Shown piece after piece: positions 26,743 through 35,013 of a stretch of 64,000 nt of DNA. Numbering within the stretch: position 1 is the stretch's first letter; every line of letters starts with the position of its first letter. The DNA comes from Alphaproteobacteria bacterium (lineage in GTDB: Bacteria; Pseudomonadota; Alphaproteobacteria; UBA2966): contig JABIFY010000118.1 of the NCBI GenBank assembly GCA_018650465.1, positions 17,230-81,229 of the forward strand, written 5' to 3'. A program made the translations under genes and the position numbers. Under the pieces are notes generated by a model. The model saw nothing but the letters and a program-made list of their open reading frames with translations, was not told where the DNA came from and made no database searches.

Positions 26743-26833
26743 AGTGTTTCCCTGTGTCTGATAATTTGTCGGTCTGATCTGTTTGTTTTTGGATTTTTCC
26801 CGGTTATGCACCAATGAACAGGACGTGTCGAGG

Positions 26834-27334
26834 CTATTGCAACACCGCAGTCTCACGACAGAGGATCATGTTCACCGCCCGCATACTCATGACAACAATT
26901 CCTTGCTGATTGACGACCGTAATGTCAGTGTTAACAACGCCGCGATCCGGTTTTGTTGATGATCGTCTGGTGCTGACGATATGGACGTTTACATCCAGCA
27001 CATCTCCCGGACGAACGGGGGCCAGCCAGCGAAGTTCATCCATCCCAGGTGAGGCCAGGCTTGAAACATCGGACAGATAATGTGGTGCATACAGACTCAT
27101 CATCAAACCGGCTGTGTGCCAACCGCTGGCGATCAAGCCCTCAAAGGGACCGTTTTCTGCGAATTCAGGCGTTGTGTGAATGGACTGAGGGTCATACCGC
27201 TTGGCAAATTCAAGAACTTCCTGTTCGTTGACCTCAACTGACCCCAAAACATATTTGCTATCTGGTTGATAATCTTCAAAAAACCTTTGACGATCAGGAT
27301 GTGTAAAGCGAAGTTCGGAAGAGGCAGCCGTCAT
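26834..27334 (-). CDS. MaoC-like (R)-enoyl-CoA hydratase
   Basis: A 166-residue single-hotdog protein of the MaoC dehydratase family. The hydratase-2 motif is visible in FAKRYDPQSIHTTPEFA (Asp and His about five residues apart) followed by FEGLIASGWHTAGLMM, the family's glycine-rich CoA-binding helix, and PVRPGDVLDVNVHI. It would hydrate trans-2-enoyl-CoA to (R)-3-hydroxyacyl-CoA. It precedes the fadD gene in the same direction with a 91-base gap, so co-transcription is possible. A stand-alone gene with a normal length. Confidence 0.87.
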   Translation of the reverse strand: MTAASSELRFTHPDRQRFFEDYQPDSKYVLGSVEVNEQEVLEFAKRYDPQSIHTTPEFAENGPFEGLIASGWHTAGLMMSLYAPHYLSDVSSLASPGMDELRWLAPVRPGDVLDVNVHIVSTRRSSTKPDRGVVNTDITVVNQQGIVVMSMRAVNMILCRETAVLQ

Positions 27335-27451
27335 TTTTCTTTTTCCAGGTCAGGATTAAATATTTTGGCGAGTTTTCTGCATATCACGCTGAATGACAAG
27401 CCTAAATCACCTATCGGCAAAAGCGGAACAGCCCTGGCTGGTTCGCGATCC

Positions 27452-28279
27452 TTAATTGAAAGCCTTTTCAACATCGGCAGCTGAAATTCCGGCTTCATCT
27501 CCAACGTCATATTTGGAGAAAATTTGCTTAAGGCGGCCAGATTTCCTCAGTTCGCGTAAACCAGAATCAATTCGATTTGCCCACAATTTGCCAAAATCAT
27601 TGTTTTTGAACGCCGCGTGGATAGGAACTCTGTTTCCAAATACATTCGTCCGATCGACTGTGACATCTTCAGCAAAGCGGGAATTTTTGCGTTTCAGGTC
27701 CAGCATTTGAAACACGCTGATCACAACATCGATCCGCTTGCGGGCGATCAGTTCCGAGGCCCTGTCATAGGCTTTACTGCCAAATATTTCGACCACTGAT
27801 ATGCCTTTATTCTCTTCGATGTGCGCTTGGTATTTACCGCGCCATTTTTCGCCACTAACGACGCCCCATTTTACTTTTTTCAGACTGTCGAGGCCCGTAA
27901 ACTTAAACGGAAAGTTTTTTCGGCGCATAACGGCCATAGAGTAATAAACAATCGGCAATTTTGTGGCAGCAAAGCCATATTTCTTCAGGGGCACGCTGGG
28001 CAGAAGAAGAATATCGGTGTCAGATTTTTTCAGTTCTCGCGCCAAACGGGTTTTTGGTAAAATTTGAAATTTCACCTTTGTTTCGTATTTGGCGGCAATC
28101 TCGCTGAGTATGTCGAGAACATAGCCATTGCGAGAGCCTTCGGGGGAATCGCACACGATGGGACACAGCAATCCATTGTGGGAGAAAGTCAGAGTGTCCG
28201 CCCAAACAGTATTTGGCGTCAGAAACCCAATATTGGACGCAACCACCAAGCCAAGTCGAAGGACAATTTTGGAACCCAT
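27452..28279 (-). CDS. Solitary periplasmic solute-binding protein, family 3 type
   Basis: A 275-residue protein with an N-terminal signal sequence (LRLGLVVASNIGFLTPNTVWA, cleavage before DTLTFS) and the fold of amino-acid-type binding proteins: VLDILSEIAAKYETKVKFQILP, then LKKSDTDILLLPSVPLKK, a domain-crossing region VVSGEKWRGK and a C-terminal helix RKSGRLKQIFSKYDV. CPIVCDSPEG near the N-terminus of the mature protein carries two cysteines that may form a disulfide. It is one of two binding proteins in the window with no transporter genes beside them, and the two are not close copies. Confidence 0.75.
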   Translation of the reverse strand: MGSKIVLRLGLVVASNIGFLTPNTVWADTLTFSHNGLLCPIVCDSPEGSRNGYVLDILSEIAAKYETKVKFQILPKTRLARELKKSDTDILLLPSVPLKKYGFAATKLPIVYYSMAVMRRKNFPFKFTGLDSLKKVKWGVVSGEKWRGKYQAHIEENKGISVVEIFGSKAYDRASELIARKRIDVVISVFQMLDLKRKNSRFAEDVTVDRTNVFGNRVPIHAAFKNNDFGKLWANRIDSGLRELRKSGRLKQIFSKYDVGDEAGISAADVEKAFN

Positions 28280-28412
28280 TTCCCGAACCTTCTGATTTAT
28301 TTGTATTTACAGTTACAAATCGACCAAGTTGTTTCAAGCTCGCTTGTTCACACCCGTAAATACATGTTCCTTGCTGCCATCTGCCGGACTTGAAACTATG
28401 GGAATTACGAAA

Positions 28413-29180
28413 CTACTTTTTGGCAGAAGTTGCCGCCAGGATGGCATCCATTGCCACCATGGTTTCATCCGTAAACCAGCCCGACCTGGTCGCATCCGTC
28501 TTGTTATCCACGGCTGATTGCATATTTGCGAGGGCCTCGGCCCGGATCTGGTGTTTGATGGCGGCATAGGCCATGGGTGGATTACCGGCATATTCCTTTG
28601 CCACGGCAACCGCTCGATCCAGCAATTGATCATCGGCGACGATTTCGTCAATGATCTGCATCTCCAATGCTGCATCTGACTTGAACAACCGGCCACTTAA
28701 CAGAACCCGGCGAAAAGAACCCGGAGACAGCTCGGCCTTGGCAATTTCATAAGGTGCCACCGGAAAATTAACCCCGACCTTGATTTCTGTCAGACCGAAA
28801 CGGGATTTTTCATTGGCGACGGTATAGTCCGCCGAAAGGGCAAAGAACATGCCGCCCGCAACAGCAGCGCCATTTATGGCAGCGACCACAGGCTTGCGAA
28901 AACCATAAATGCCGTTAAAAGCAGCATTTAGACCGTCTACGAGGGCAGTTTGTTCTGTCGTTGAAAAGTCCTTGATTTCTTTCAGATCGAGCCCTGCGGA
29001 AAATAATCCAAGCGCACTACTGATGACGACAGCCCGCACGGCGTCGTCTGTTTCCAGGGTGTTCAGTGTTTCACCCAACTCAGCCAATACGTCAACACTC
29101 ATGGCATTGGCTGGTGGGCGGTTGAGGACGAGCTGGGTAATTCCTTCGCCCAGATCATTGAGCTGGATGACATTTGACAT
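28413..29180 (-). CDS. Enoyl-CoA hydratase/isomerase family protein
   Basis: A 255-residue crotonase. The oxyanion-hole segments are LFSAGLDLKEI (about residue 63) and INGAAVAGGMFFALSADYTVA (about 107). The position of the hydratase glutamate reads FGLTEIKVGVNFP (about 135), but the second Glu position is not obvious, so a delta3-delta2-enoyl-CoA isomerase role is as likely as hydratase. The C-terminal helices are normal for the family. The ATG is chosen as MSNVIQLN; the upstream in-frame extension is unlike crotonases. It diverges from argC across 170 bases. Confidence 0.88.
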   Translation of the reverse strand: MSNVIQLNDLGEGITQLVLNRPPANAMSVDVLAELGETLNTLETDDAVRAVVISSALGLFSAGLDLKEIKDFSTTEQTALVDGLNAAFNGIYGFRKPVVAAINGAAVAGGMFFALSADYTVANEKSRFGLTEIKVGVNFPVAPYEIAKAELSPGSFRRVLLSGRLFKSDAALEMQIIDEIVADDQLLDRAVAVAKEYAGNPPMAYAAIKHQIRAEALANMQSAVDNKTDATRSGWFTDETMVAMDAILAATSAKK

Positions 29181-29350
29181 GTGAGGGCCTTTAAATATTG
29201 TTGATGAGTTCGTCTGAATTATGCCTTTCTTCTCAGGCAGGTAAACAGGTGACACTGCGAAACCTTATTGATTTCAGGATAATCCCTTGACGGTAGGCCA
29301 GAACAGGGGCAATCAGGGGGCTGATACTCATAAACCGGAACGGCAGGACT

Positions 29351-30475
29351 ATGTCTGAAAACAAGATCAGGATCGCGATACTCGGGGCCAGTGGCTATAC
29401 AGGGGCCGAATTGGTGCGCCTGTTGTCCCGCCATCCCAATGCGGAAATCGTGGTGCTGACAGCAGACCGCAAGGCGGGCATGCCTCTGTCACAAGTGTGG
29501 CCGCACCTGGCTGGGCTTGATCTGCCGGACATGATCTCGATTGATGATGTTGAATGGGCGGGCGTTGATGTCGACGTTGTGTTCTGCGCGCTTCCCCATG
29601 GTACTACGCAGGAAATTGTCGCCGGACTGCTGCACCAGACCGGGCACGACCTGGTTGATGAGCTGGTTGTTGAGGAGCGTAAAGATCTCATTTCCGGCAT
29701 TAAAAAAGATGTCAAAGTTATTGATTTGTCAGCAGATTTCAGGCTGACGAATACAGATACCTATGCTGAATGGTACGGCCATGAACATTATGCGCCACAT
29801 CTTCAGGGTGCCTCCGTTTATGGGCTGGCTGAATTTAATCGTGAAGCCATGAAAGAAGCGCAACTGGTTGCTTGCCCTGGCTGTTTCCCGACGTCGTCCA
29901 TCCTTGCCCTGTGGCCTTTGCTTGAAGCGAAATTGATCAAACAAACGGGCATTATCATTGATGCCAAAACCGGTGTTTCCGGTGCCGGTCGGGCGCTGAA
30001 GGAAAATCTCTTGTTTGGCGAAGTCGCTGAAGGCATCAGCGCATATGCTATTGCCAGTCATCGGCACGGACCAGAAATTGACCAGGAACTGTCGCGGGCT
30101 GTTGGCGAAGATATCGCTGTCACCTTCACACCGCATCTGGTGCCTATGATCAGGGGCATTTTGTCGACCACATATGTGGAATTGGCCGAAGGTTCCAGCG
30201 TGGATGACCTGCGCAACGCCCTGGAAGACAGGTATGCGGACGAGCCTTTTGTCAGGGTCTTGCCTGAAGGCGTCGGCCCCGCAACGGCCAATGTACGAGG
30301 ATCGAATTTCTGTGACATCAATGTCTTTGCAGACCGGGTTGCAGGACGAGCGATAGTGATTTCTGCCATTGATAACCTTGTAAAAGGGGCGTCGGGTGCA
30401 GCCGTGCAGAACATGAACATTGCCTTTGGCCTTGATGAAACGCTTGGCCTGGAACAACAACCCCTGTTTCCTTGA
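29351..30475 (+). CDS. argC: N-acetyl-gamma-glutamyl-phosphate reductase
   Basis: A 374-residue ArgC (arginine biosynthesis; reduces N-acetylglutamyl-5-phosphate with NADPH). Seen: the Rossmann start IAILGASGYTGAELVRLL, ALPHGTTQE, the catalytic Cys in VACPGCFPTSSIL and the His in ASHRHGPEI, and the signature KGASGAAVQNMN at the C-terminus. The protein is about 25 residues longer than typical type 1 ArgC because of an extra segment between ALPHGTTQE and the VIDLSADFRL strand (about residues 90-120), which is rich in acidic and basic residues. The gamma-carbonic anhydrase gene follows after 12 bases. Confidence 0.93.
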   Translation: MSENKIRIAILGASGYTGAELVRLLSRHPNAEIVVLTADRKAGMPLSQVWPHLAGLDLPDMISIDDVEWAGVDVDVVFCALPHGTTQEIVAGLLHQTGHDLVDELVVEERKDLISGIKKDVKVIDLSADFRLTNTDTYAEWYGHEHYAPHLQGASVYGLAEFNREAMKEAQLVACPGCFPTSSILALWPLLEAKLIKQTGIIIDAKTGVSGAGRALKENLLFGEVAEGISAYAIASHRHGPEIDQELSRAVGEDIAVTFTPHLVPMIRGILSTTYVELAEGSSVDDLRNALEDRYADEPFVRVLPEGVGPATANVRGSNFCDINVFADRVAGRAIVISAIDNLVKGASGAAVQNMNIAFGLDETLGLEQQPLFP

Positions 30476-30487
30476 GAGTACACCCTG

Positions 30488-31042
30488 ATGAACGAAATGG
30501 CTGAGCTGTCGAATGGCGGCACAATTATTCCATTTGGCAGCAAACGCCCGGTCATTGACCCCAAAGCCTGGATCGCCCGTGGATCTGTGATCATCGGCGA
30601 TGTGGAAATCGCCGCGGGTGCCAGTATCTGGTTCAATTCTGTTGTGCGCGCCGACGTGCAGGTCATTCGCATCGGTGAAGGGACCAATATTCAGGATGGC
30701 TCGGTTATTCACGTCACGCGCAAGACCCACGGAACCTTTATCGGTTCAGACGTCATGGTGGGGCATAAGGCACTTATTCATGGCTGTACCCTGCAGGATG
30801 CTTGCTTCGTCGGCATGAATGCGACGGTGATGGATGGTGCTGTTGTGGAAACAGGTGCCATGGTGGCTGCCGGTGCCCTGGTGACGCCCCGCAAGGTGGT
30901 CAAGGCAGGAGAGCTCTGGTCTGGATCGCCTGCCAGGCTAATGCGCAAACTGGATGATTCCGAAATCGCTTATATCACGGAGAGCGCCCAACATTATGCC
31001 AAACTGGCAGAAATGTTTCGCACCGGCGAAGTGCCTGAATAG
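30488..31042 (+). CDS. Gamma-class carbonic anhydrase family protein
   Basis: A 184-residue left-handed beta-helix protein of the gamma-carbonic anhydrase/YrdA family. Hexapeptide repeats run from about residue 25 to 135, with the zinc histidines in VIHVTRKTH and VGHKALIHGC, then FVGMNATVMDGAVV and GALVTPRKVV, and a C-terminal helix that closes the trimer. It would hydrate CO2 or may be a related hexapeptide enzyme; many such proteins show little anhydrase activity. It is co-transcribed with argC (12-base gap) and convergent with the deaminase gene. Confidence 0.88.
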   Translation: MNEMAELSNGGTIIPFGSKRPVIDPKAWIARGSVIIGDVEIAAGASIWFNSVVRADVQVIRIGEGTNIQDGSVIHVTRKTHGTFIGSDVMVGHKALIHGCTLQDACFVGMNATVMDGAVVETGAMVAAGALVTPRKVVKAGELWSGSPARLMRKLDDSEIAYITESAQHYAKLAEMFRTGEVPE

Positions 31043-31068
31043 AACGCTTTTACTGAAATTTCTCCAGA

Positions 31069-31647
31069 TCAACTCAGCGGTATCGAATTGTCCGATTTGG
31101 AAGCCTGATAAGTGGCTGATAAATCATCATAGGCCAATTTGATTCGTGCAACCTGGGCCGCGGCCGGATCACCCGCCAGGGCGATCAGGTCATGGCTTTC
31201 CCAAAAATCGTTGCGGCGTTTGTATCCACCATTTTCGACTTTGAAGACTTCCTGCAGGATTTTAAGGTCGTGCGGAATATTGAAGGCGTCCCGCGTGTCT
31301 TCATAACCAAAGAAATAGTAAAAATTATCAAATCCGGTCCAGGTGATCGCTGACAAGCAAAGTGAGCACGGCTCGTGTGTCGTCAGAAAAATACAGTCAG
31401 TTGTGGCAGGTCGTTGATCTTCAGGCATTTCATAGAAAGATTTAAGCGTCGACATTTCGCCGTGCCACAGGGGGTTTTCTGTTTCGAAATTGGTCCCGGC
31501 AACGACCAGGGACAAATCCGATTTTCGCAAAATGGCTGCGCCAAAAACCTTGTTGCCATTTGCAACACCATCGCGCGTCAGTGGCACAATGTCGGTCTCG
31601 ATCACATCCAGTAGTCGACTGGCAAACTCTGGCGCAGTGTTCTGCAA
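31069..31647 (-). CDS. Nucleoside/deoxycytidylate deaminase family protein
   Basis: A 192-residue zinc-dependent deaminase of the cytidine/deoxycytidylate deaminase superfamily. The zinc and catalytic residues are visible in LWHGEMSTL (His and Glu, about residue 62) and in TTHEPCSLCLSAI (PC-x2-C, about 93). The insert between the motifs and the long C-terminal part (KVENGGYKRRNDFWES) place it nearer to guanine- or cytosine-type deaminases than to CDA; the base is not resolved. It is transcribed alone and meets the gamma-carbonic anhydrase tail to tail. Confidence 0.85.
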   Translation of the reverse strand: MQNTAPEFASRLLDVIETDIVPLTRDGVANGNKVFGAAILRKSDLSLVVAGTNFETENPLWHGEMSTLKSFYEMPEDQRPATTDCIFLTTHEPCSLCLSAITWTGFDNFYYFFGYEDTRDAFNIPHDLKILQEVFKVENGGYKRRNDFWESHDLIALAGDPAAAQVARIKLAYDDLSATYQASKSDNSIPLS

Positions 31648-31770
31648 TTTGTCTCTCCGAAATCAGGTGGTTCAATAAAATAGATTTGGTCAGGGTTTTG
31701 GCGGCAAGTCACGATCCGCATCGAGCATCTGTCAGGTGGCAAGGGCCGGGGAGGGGCACGATTCCTGCTT

Positions 31771-32223
31771 TCAACTGCCTTTGGCGTCGTTGATGACAAT
31801 CTCAAGCGCTTCATATTCTTCGCAATCGATGCCACATATTTGTTTGAGACGTCCAAGCAGCTGAACGGCAAGATGCATTCGTCCCGTCTCGACATACAGT
31901 TCGCCCAGATATTCATGCGCGCCCTTATGATTGGATTGCAGGATAAGGGCTTTTTTGTATTCGGCTTCGGCCTTTTTTAGTTCCCCAAGCTTTCGATGAC
32001 TGAAGGCAAGATAATTCCACGCATTTGCATTGCTGCTGTCATCACGCAAAAGGGGTTCAAGCAATGAAACAGCTTCACCGTAATTCTTTGCCTTGACCGC
32101 TTTTTCAGCCAACAAATAGCTGGCATTTGCTGTATCTGAGTCTGAGCTGTCGGAACTTGCCGCAAGAACCGGTGACGACATCAAAATTCCAGCCATAAGA
32201 GAAATTGCGAATAATTGTTTCAA
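31771..32223 (-). CDS. Secreted TPR-repeat protein
   Basis: A 150-residue periplasmic protein with a signal peptide (QLFAISLMAGILMSSPVLA, cleavage before ASSDSS) and two to three tetratricopeptide repeats (about residues 30-130: NYGEAVSLLEPLLRDDSSNANAWNYLAFSHRKLG, then AEAEYKKALILQSNHKGAHEYLGELY). The end has two cysteines (QICGIDCEEYE), possibly a disulfide. The start is TTG: it stands 6 bases after a perfect AGGAGG and yields a clean signal peptide, whereas the in-frame ATG further left would bury it. It resembles TPR proteins found in many alphaproteobacteria; the partner is unknown. Confidence 0.8.
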   Translation of the reverse strand: MKQLFAISLMAGILMSSPVLAASSDSSDSDTANASYLLAEKAVKAKNYGEAVSLLEPLLRDDSSNANAWNYLAFSHRKLGELKKAEAEYKKALILQSNHKGAHEYLGELYVETGRMHLAVQLLGRLKQICGIDCEEYEALEIVINDAKGS

Positions 32224-32304
32224 AGTACACCTCCTGTTTTTATCAATATAACTCTGGTTCTGAAATTTGTAATCAGGTGAAGGCACACATCCGCGTGAAA
32301 TAGA

Positions 32305-32329
32305 GCGTTTCCGGGTTTCTCGGAAACGC
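32305..32329 (-). repeat. Intergenic hairpin, 9-bp stem
   Basis: Perfect arms GCGTTTCCG and CGGAAACGC around a 7-base loop, located between the EamA and TPR genes, past the EamA stop. The minus-strand sequence after it is CTCTATTTC, too weak for a classic terminator, so it may be a 3'-end stabiliser or weak terminator. Confidence 0.5.
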
Positions 32330-32377
32330 AGCGTTGCTTTAAGCCCAAGGTGTGCGCCAATAAATGAAGCAGAAGCT

Positions 32378-32396
32378 ATTCCGTTTAAACCGGAAT
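32378..32396 (-). repeat. Intergenic hairpin, 6-bp stem with TTCCG motif
   Basis: Arms ATTCCG and CGGAAT enclose TTTAAAC, 52 bases past the EamA stop. It shares TTCCG/CGGAA with the hairpin beside it and with one behind the polyamine ATPase gene. Confidence 0.35.
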
Positions 32397-32448
32397 CGCC
32401 TTGGCTGGTTTGATTGTCGCAAGAGTAATTTCAACTAACTGGGCATCT

Positions 32449-33336
32449 TCAGAGACGTCGAAAATCCAGATGTGCAATCCACAATCCGGCGATCACAGAT
32501 ATGAGGCCGATCAGGAATATGCCCGATACCGTCTCGCCGAGCAGCGCTGATCCGAGCGCCGTCGCAATGATGGGACCCAGGGAGAGGAAAAGAGCCACAC
32601 GGGTCGGGGTCGCATGTTTCAGGGCATATAACCAGGTGTAATAGCCAACGCTGGAGGCAATGCCAATGAAAATGACGGCAAGCCAGCCGTGAAAAGTAAA
32701 TTCAGGAACAGTTTCAAAGAAACCCTCCGTGGCCGCGGGAAAAGCCAGGAACAGGACCGAGGCCAGCATGGCGAAAACACTCACCTGAAGTGGCGGATAT
32801 TTTTTCAGATAAGGTCGATAAAAAACTGAACAGATTGCACCAGTGAAGGCAGAGGCGAGAACAACCAGCACACCCGGCCAAAAGCCGCTGATTTGATCCG
32901 GCAGGGCGATGTTGTCCGATACGGCCAGGCCAATGCCGATGACAGACAGTGATACACCCGCTGATTTGGCTATGGTCAGGGCTTCTAGCCGCAGGACCGC
33001 TGCCAGCAGCATTGTCATCATCGGGAAGGTCGCAAACAGCAAGGCCCCAAGACCCGAACTGATGAACTGTAATCCATAGTTCAGCAAGGCAATCAAAATA
33101 CCGAATTGGCCTATTCCCAACAAAGCGATGGGCAATAAATCCTTGCGATCAAAGCTGATGCGACGCATAAGCAGAAACGGTATGATCAAACCCAGTGTCC
33201 CGATAGTGTAGCGCAGCAGGGCAAGGGAAGCGGGGTCCGTTTCTGCGATAACAAAACGGGTTGCGACCATGGCAGCACCAACCAGAATGCCGCTGGTTGT
33301 TCCGGCTAAAATAGCCAGCCAGTCGGTTCTGCTCAC
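32449..33336 (-). CDS. EamA (drug/metabolite transporter) family exporter
   Basis: A 295-residue inner-membrane protein with ten predicted helices in two EamA repeats (about 8-140 and 155-292). The second half carries LYALKHATPTRVALFLSLGPIIATALGSALLGE, the typical end of an EamA domain. EamA members export amino acids, nucleosides or drugs. The start overlaps the stop of the MarR-GNAT gene by 4 bases, so the two are translationally coupled. This arrangement suggests an exporter of the compound that the regulator senses or the acetyltransferase modifies (inference). Two hairpins follow the stop. Confidence 0.87.
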   Translation of the reverse strand: MSRTDWLAILAGTTSGILVGAAMVATRFVIAETDPASLALLRYTIGTLGLIIPFLLMRRISFDRKDLLPIALLGIGQFGILIALLNYGLQFISSGLGALLFATFPMMTMLLAAVLRLEALTIAKSAGVSLSVIGIGLAVSDNIALPDQISGFWPGVLVVLASAFTGAICSVFYRPYLKKYPPLQVSVFAMLASVLFLAFPAATEGFFETVPEFTFHGWLAVIFIGIASSVGYYTWLYALKHATPTRVALFLSLGPIIATALGSALLGETVSGIFLIGLISVIAGLWIAHLDFRRL

Positions 33337-34262
33337 AAATCCAGTTCCCAGATTTCGGACACAAGATCAACGCCGAAGTTACGCCCGGGCTCTTCGTCAA
33401 TCATTTCAAATCCTGCTTTGGCATACATGTTACGCGCAGCTGTCAGCACGTCATTGGTCCAAAGGGTCATCTTTTTGTAGCCTTTACGCCGGGCAAATCC
33501 CAGGCACTCGTTTAACAAGGCCTTGCCGATTCCCAGGCCCTGGGCCTTTTGATCAATGATCATCAGACGCAACTTTGAAATCTTGTCATCCACCCGGACA
33601 ACAAAAGCCGAGCCAACGAATTCACCATCGACTTCAGCGATCCAGCTACATTCCGTTTCCGGGTCAAAGTTATCGAGAAACTCCGCCGATATTTTCGCGA
33701 CCAAGGCTTCAAAGGTGTGATCCCAGCCGAATTGCTCGACGTAAAGACTGCCGTGCAGACTAATAACCTTCCCCATGTCGCCTGGCCTGTGAGGGCGTAG
33801 CATGAAGGTCTTACCGCTGTTGTTAACAGGTGAGAGCAGGGTCTGAATGCGCGTCATGGCCTCTGTCAGGCGGTCCTGGTCCTGTTCTGTCAGGTGTTCC
33901 AGCAACCGTGCATTGGCTGCAATGGAATCAGCATTCAGAATTGCGAATTCGGCCTTACCGGCATCTGTCAGACTGAGGTTTGATTTTCGTCGGTCCTCGG
34001 AAACAGTATGCTTGACCACAAGGCCTTTTGTCGTCAGGCCCCGTATCATTCTGCTCAGATAACCGGGATCCAGCGAAAGATCGTGACAGAGTTCTTTGGC
34101 CGTAGCCTCTCCACGCGCGGCCAGTTCATAAATTACGCGGGCTTCAGCCAATGGAAATTTGCTATTCAGTAATCCTTCGTGAAGCACGCCGATTTGTGCC
34201 GTATGAAAACGGTTAAACGACCTGAGCGATTCGATGCTGGTTTTTTTGACGGGTTCTGGCAT
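33333..34262 (-). CDS. MarR regulator fused to GNAT acetyltransferase
   Basis: A 309-residue two-domain protein. Residues about 1-145 are a MarR winged helix (LAEARVIYELAARGEATAKELCHDLSLDPGYLSRMIRGLTTKGLV and DRRKSNLSLTDAGKAEF). Residues about 155-309 are a GNAT acetyltransferase with the acetyl-CoA motif DQKAQGLGIGKALLNECL and MYAKAGFEMIDEEPG. Such fusions are known in proteobacteria, where the acetyl-transfer domain may modify the inducer. An ATG is used; an upstream TTG adds two residues. A palindromic site of MarR type lies 32-47 bases before the start, arguing for autoregulation. It is coupled to the EamA exporter by a 4-base overlap. Confidence 0.9.
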   Translation of the reverse strand: MPEPVKKTSIESLRSFNRFHTAQIGVLHEGLLNSKFPLAEARVIYELAARGEATAKELCHDLSLDPGYLSRMIRGLTTKGLVVKHTVSEDRRKSNLSLTDAGKAEFAILNADSIAANARLLEHLTEQDQDRLTEAMTRIQTLLSPVNNSGKTFMLRPHRPGDMGKVISLHGSLYVEQFGWDHTFEALVAKISAEFLDNFDPETECSWIAEVDGEFVGSAFVVRVDDKISKLRLMIIDQKAQGLGIGKALLNECLGFARRKGYKKMTLWTNDVLTAARNMYAKAGFEMIDEEPGRNFGVDLVSEIWELDL

Positions 34263-34293
34263 TTTCAACCTGTTTGCATGAGCTGTTCTATAG

Positions 34294-34309
34294 TCAAGTA
34301 ATTAATTGA
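34294..34309. promoter_or_regulatory. MarR-type palindromic operator
   Basis: TCAAGTAATTAATTGA is a 16-bp palindrome with one mismatched pair, the size and TCAA/TTGA ends expected for MarR dimers. It lies 32 bases before the MarR-GNAT start and 90 bases before the divergent rhodanese start, so it could control both. Confidence 0.6.
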
Positions 34310-34398
34310 TTATGTCAAATAATATTGTAATATTGTTATGTTTGGCAGATGTGTGATACGTGAACGTTATTTCTTAAAACCAATTCCGGAGCCTACCG

Positions 34399-34812
34399 TT
34401 GGAAATTCAGGATTTTACACCGATTATCTTTATTGCAGTTACCCTTATCGGGTTTCACTTTTTGCGCCAACGCATGATGGGGGCAGCTGTGACGCCGGAG
34501 GAACTGGCAGAGCAAATGAAGACCAATGACGTCAAGATAATCGATGTGCGTAGCGAGGGTGAGTTCACGGGCAACCTTGGTCACATTGAAGGCGCGGTAA
34601 ATATACCCGTCGGGAATCTGGCGGAAGAGATTCTTGGCCTGGGCAAAGCCAGCGACCAGCAAAAAAACGAAATGATCGTCACGATCTGTCGGACCCATAA
34701 CCGGTCACCACGGGCTGCGCGCATGCTGCGCGACGTGGGATTCAAGAATGTTGTTGTGCTTAAGGGTGGCATGATGGCCTGGAACAGCAAGAAGCTGCCG
34801 GTCGAAAAATAG
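34399..34812 (+). CDS. Membrane-anchored rhodanese-like sulfurtransferase
   Basis: A 137-residue single rhodanese domain preceded by one membrane helix (PIIFIAVTLIGFHFL, about residues 8-23). The active-site loop is CRTHNRSPRA (catalytic Cys about 98) and the domain opening is VKIIDVRSEGEF. The loop's six-residue length suits a sulfur rather than phosphate substrate. The start is TTG, preceded by GGAG at 7 bases; no ATG exists before the helix. It diverges from the MarR-GNAT gene across 136 AT-rich bases and may be under the same operator. Confidence 0.82.
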   Translation: MEIQDFTPIIFIAVTLIGFHFLRQRMMGAAVTPEELAEQMKTNDVKIIDVRSEGEFTGNLGHIEGAVNIPVGNLAEEILGLGKASDQQKNEMIVTICRTHNRSPRAARMLRDVGFKNVVVLKGGMMAWNSKKLPVEK

Positions 34813-34932
34813 CCAGATTCAGTCCAATCATTGAAAATCTGGCCCATGGCAGCAATAAATATTCTGAAAGCGACATTCGATATTCTATGAACGTATGCGT
34901 TTTTTGCATGTCTATCCTGCAAAATTATTGGA

Positions 34933-34960
34933 TTGCATCGCTAAAATTTAGGCGTATATG
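34933..34960 (+). promoter_or_regulatory. Candidate sigma-70 promoter for the small gene
   Basis: TTGCAT and TATATG are separated by 16 bases, about 53 bases before the start codon of the 81-residue gene. The only nearby pair resembling -35/-10 boxes. Confidence 0.35.
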
Positions 34961-35013
34961 AGGGGTTCAAGAGCACCGAAGTTCTGACGATTTTTTTATA
35001 AAGGAGACCCGTC

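Noticed and set aside
29729..30730. 333-codon open frame antisense to argC and the gamma-carbonic anhydrase gene
   Set aside because: Crosses two well-supported genes in the wrong direction; composition is Arg/His/Asn-rich without motifs.
34813..34845. Inverted repeat CCAGATT...AATCTGG after the rhodanese gene, considered as a terminator
   Set aside because: Seven pairs with a long loop and no T-run; not enough to call.
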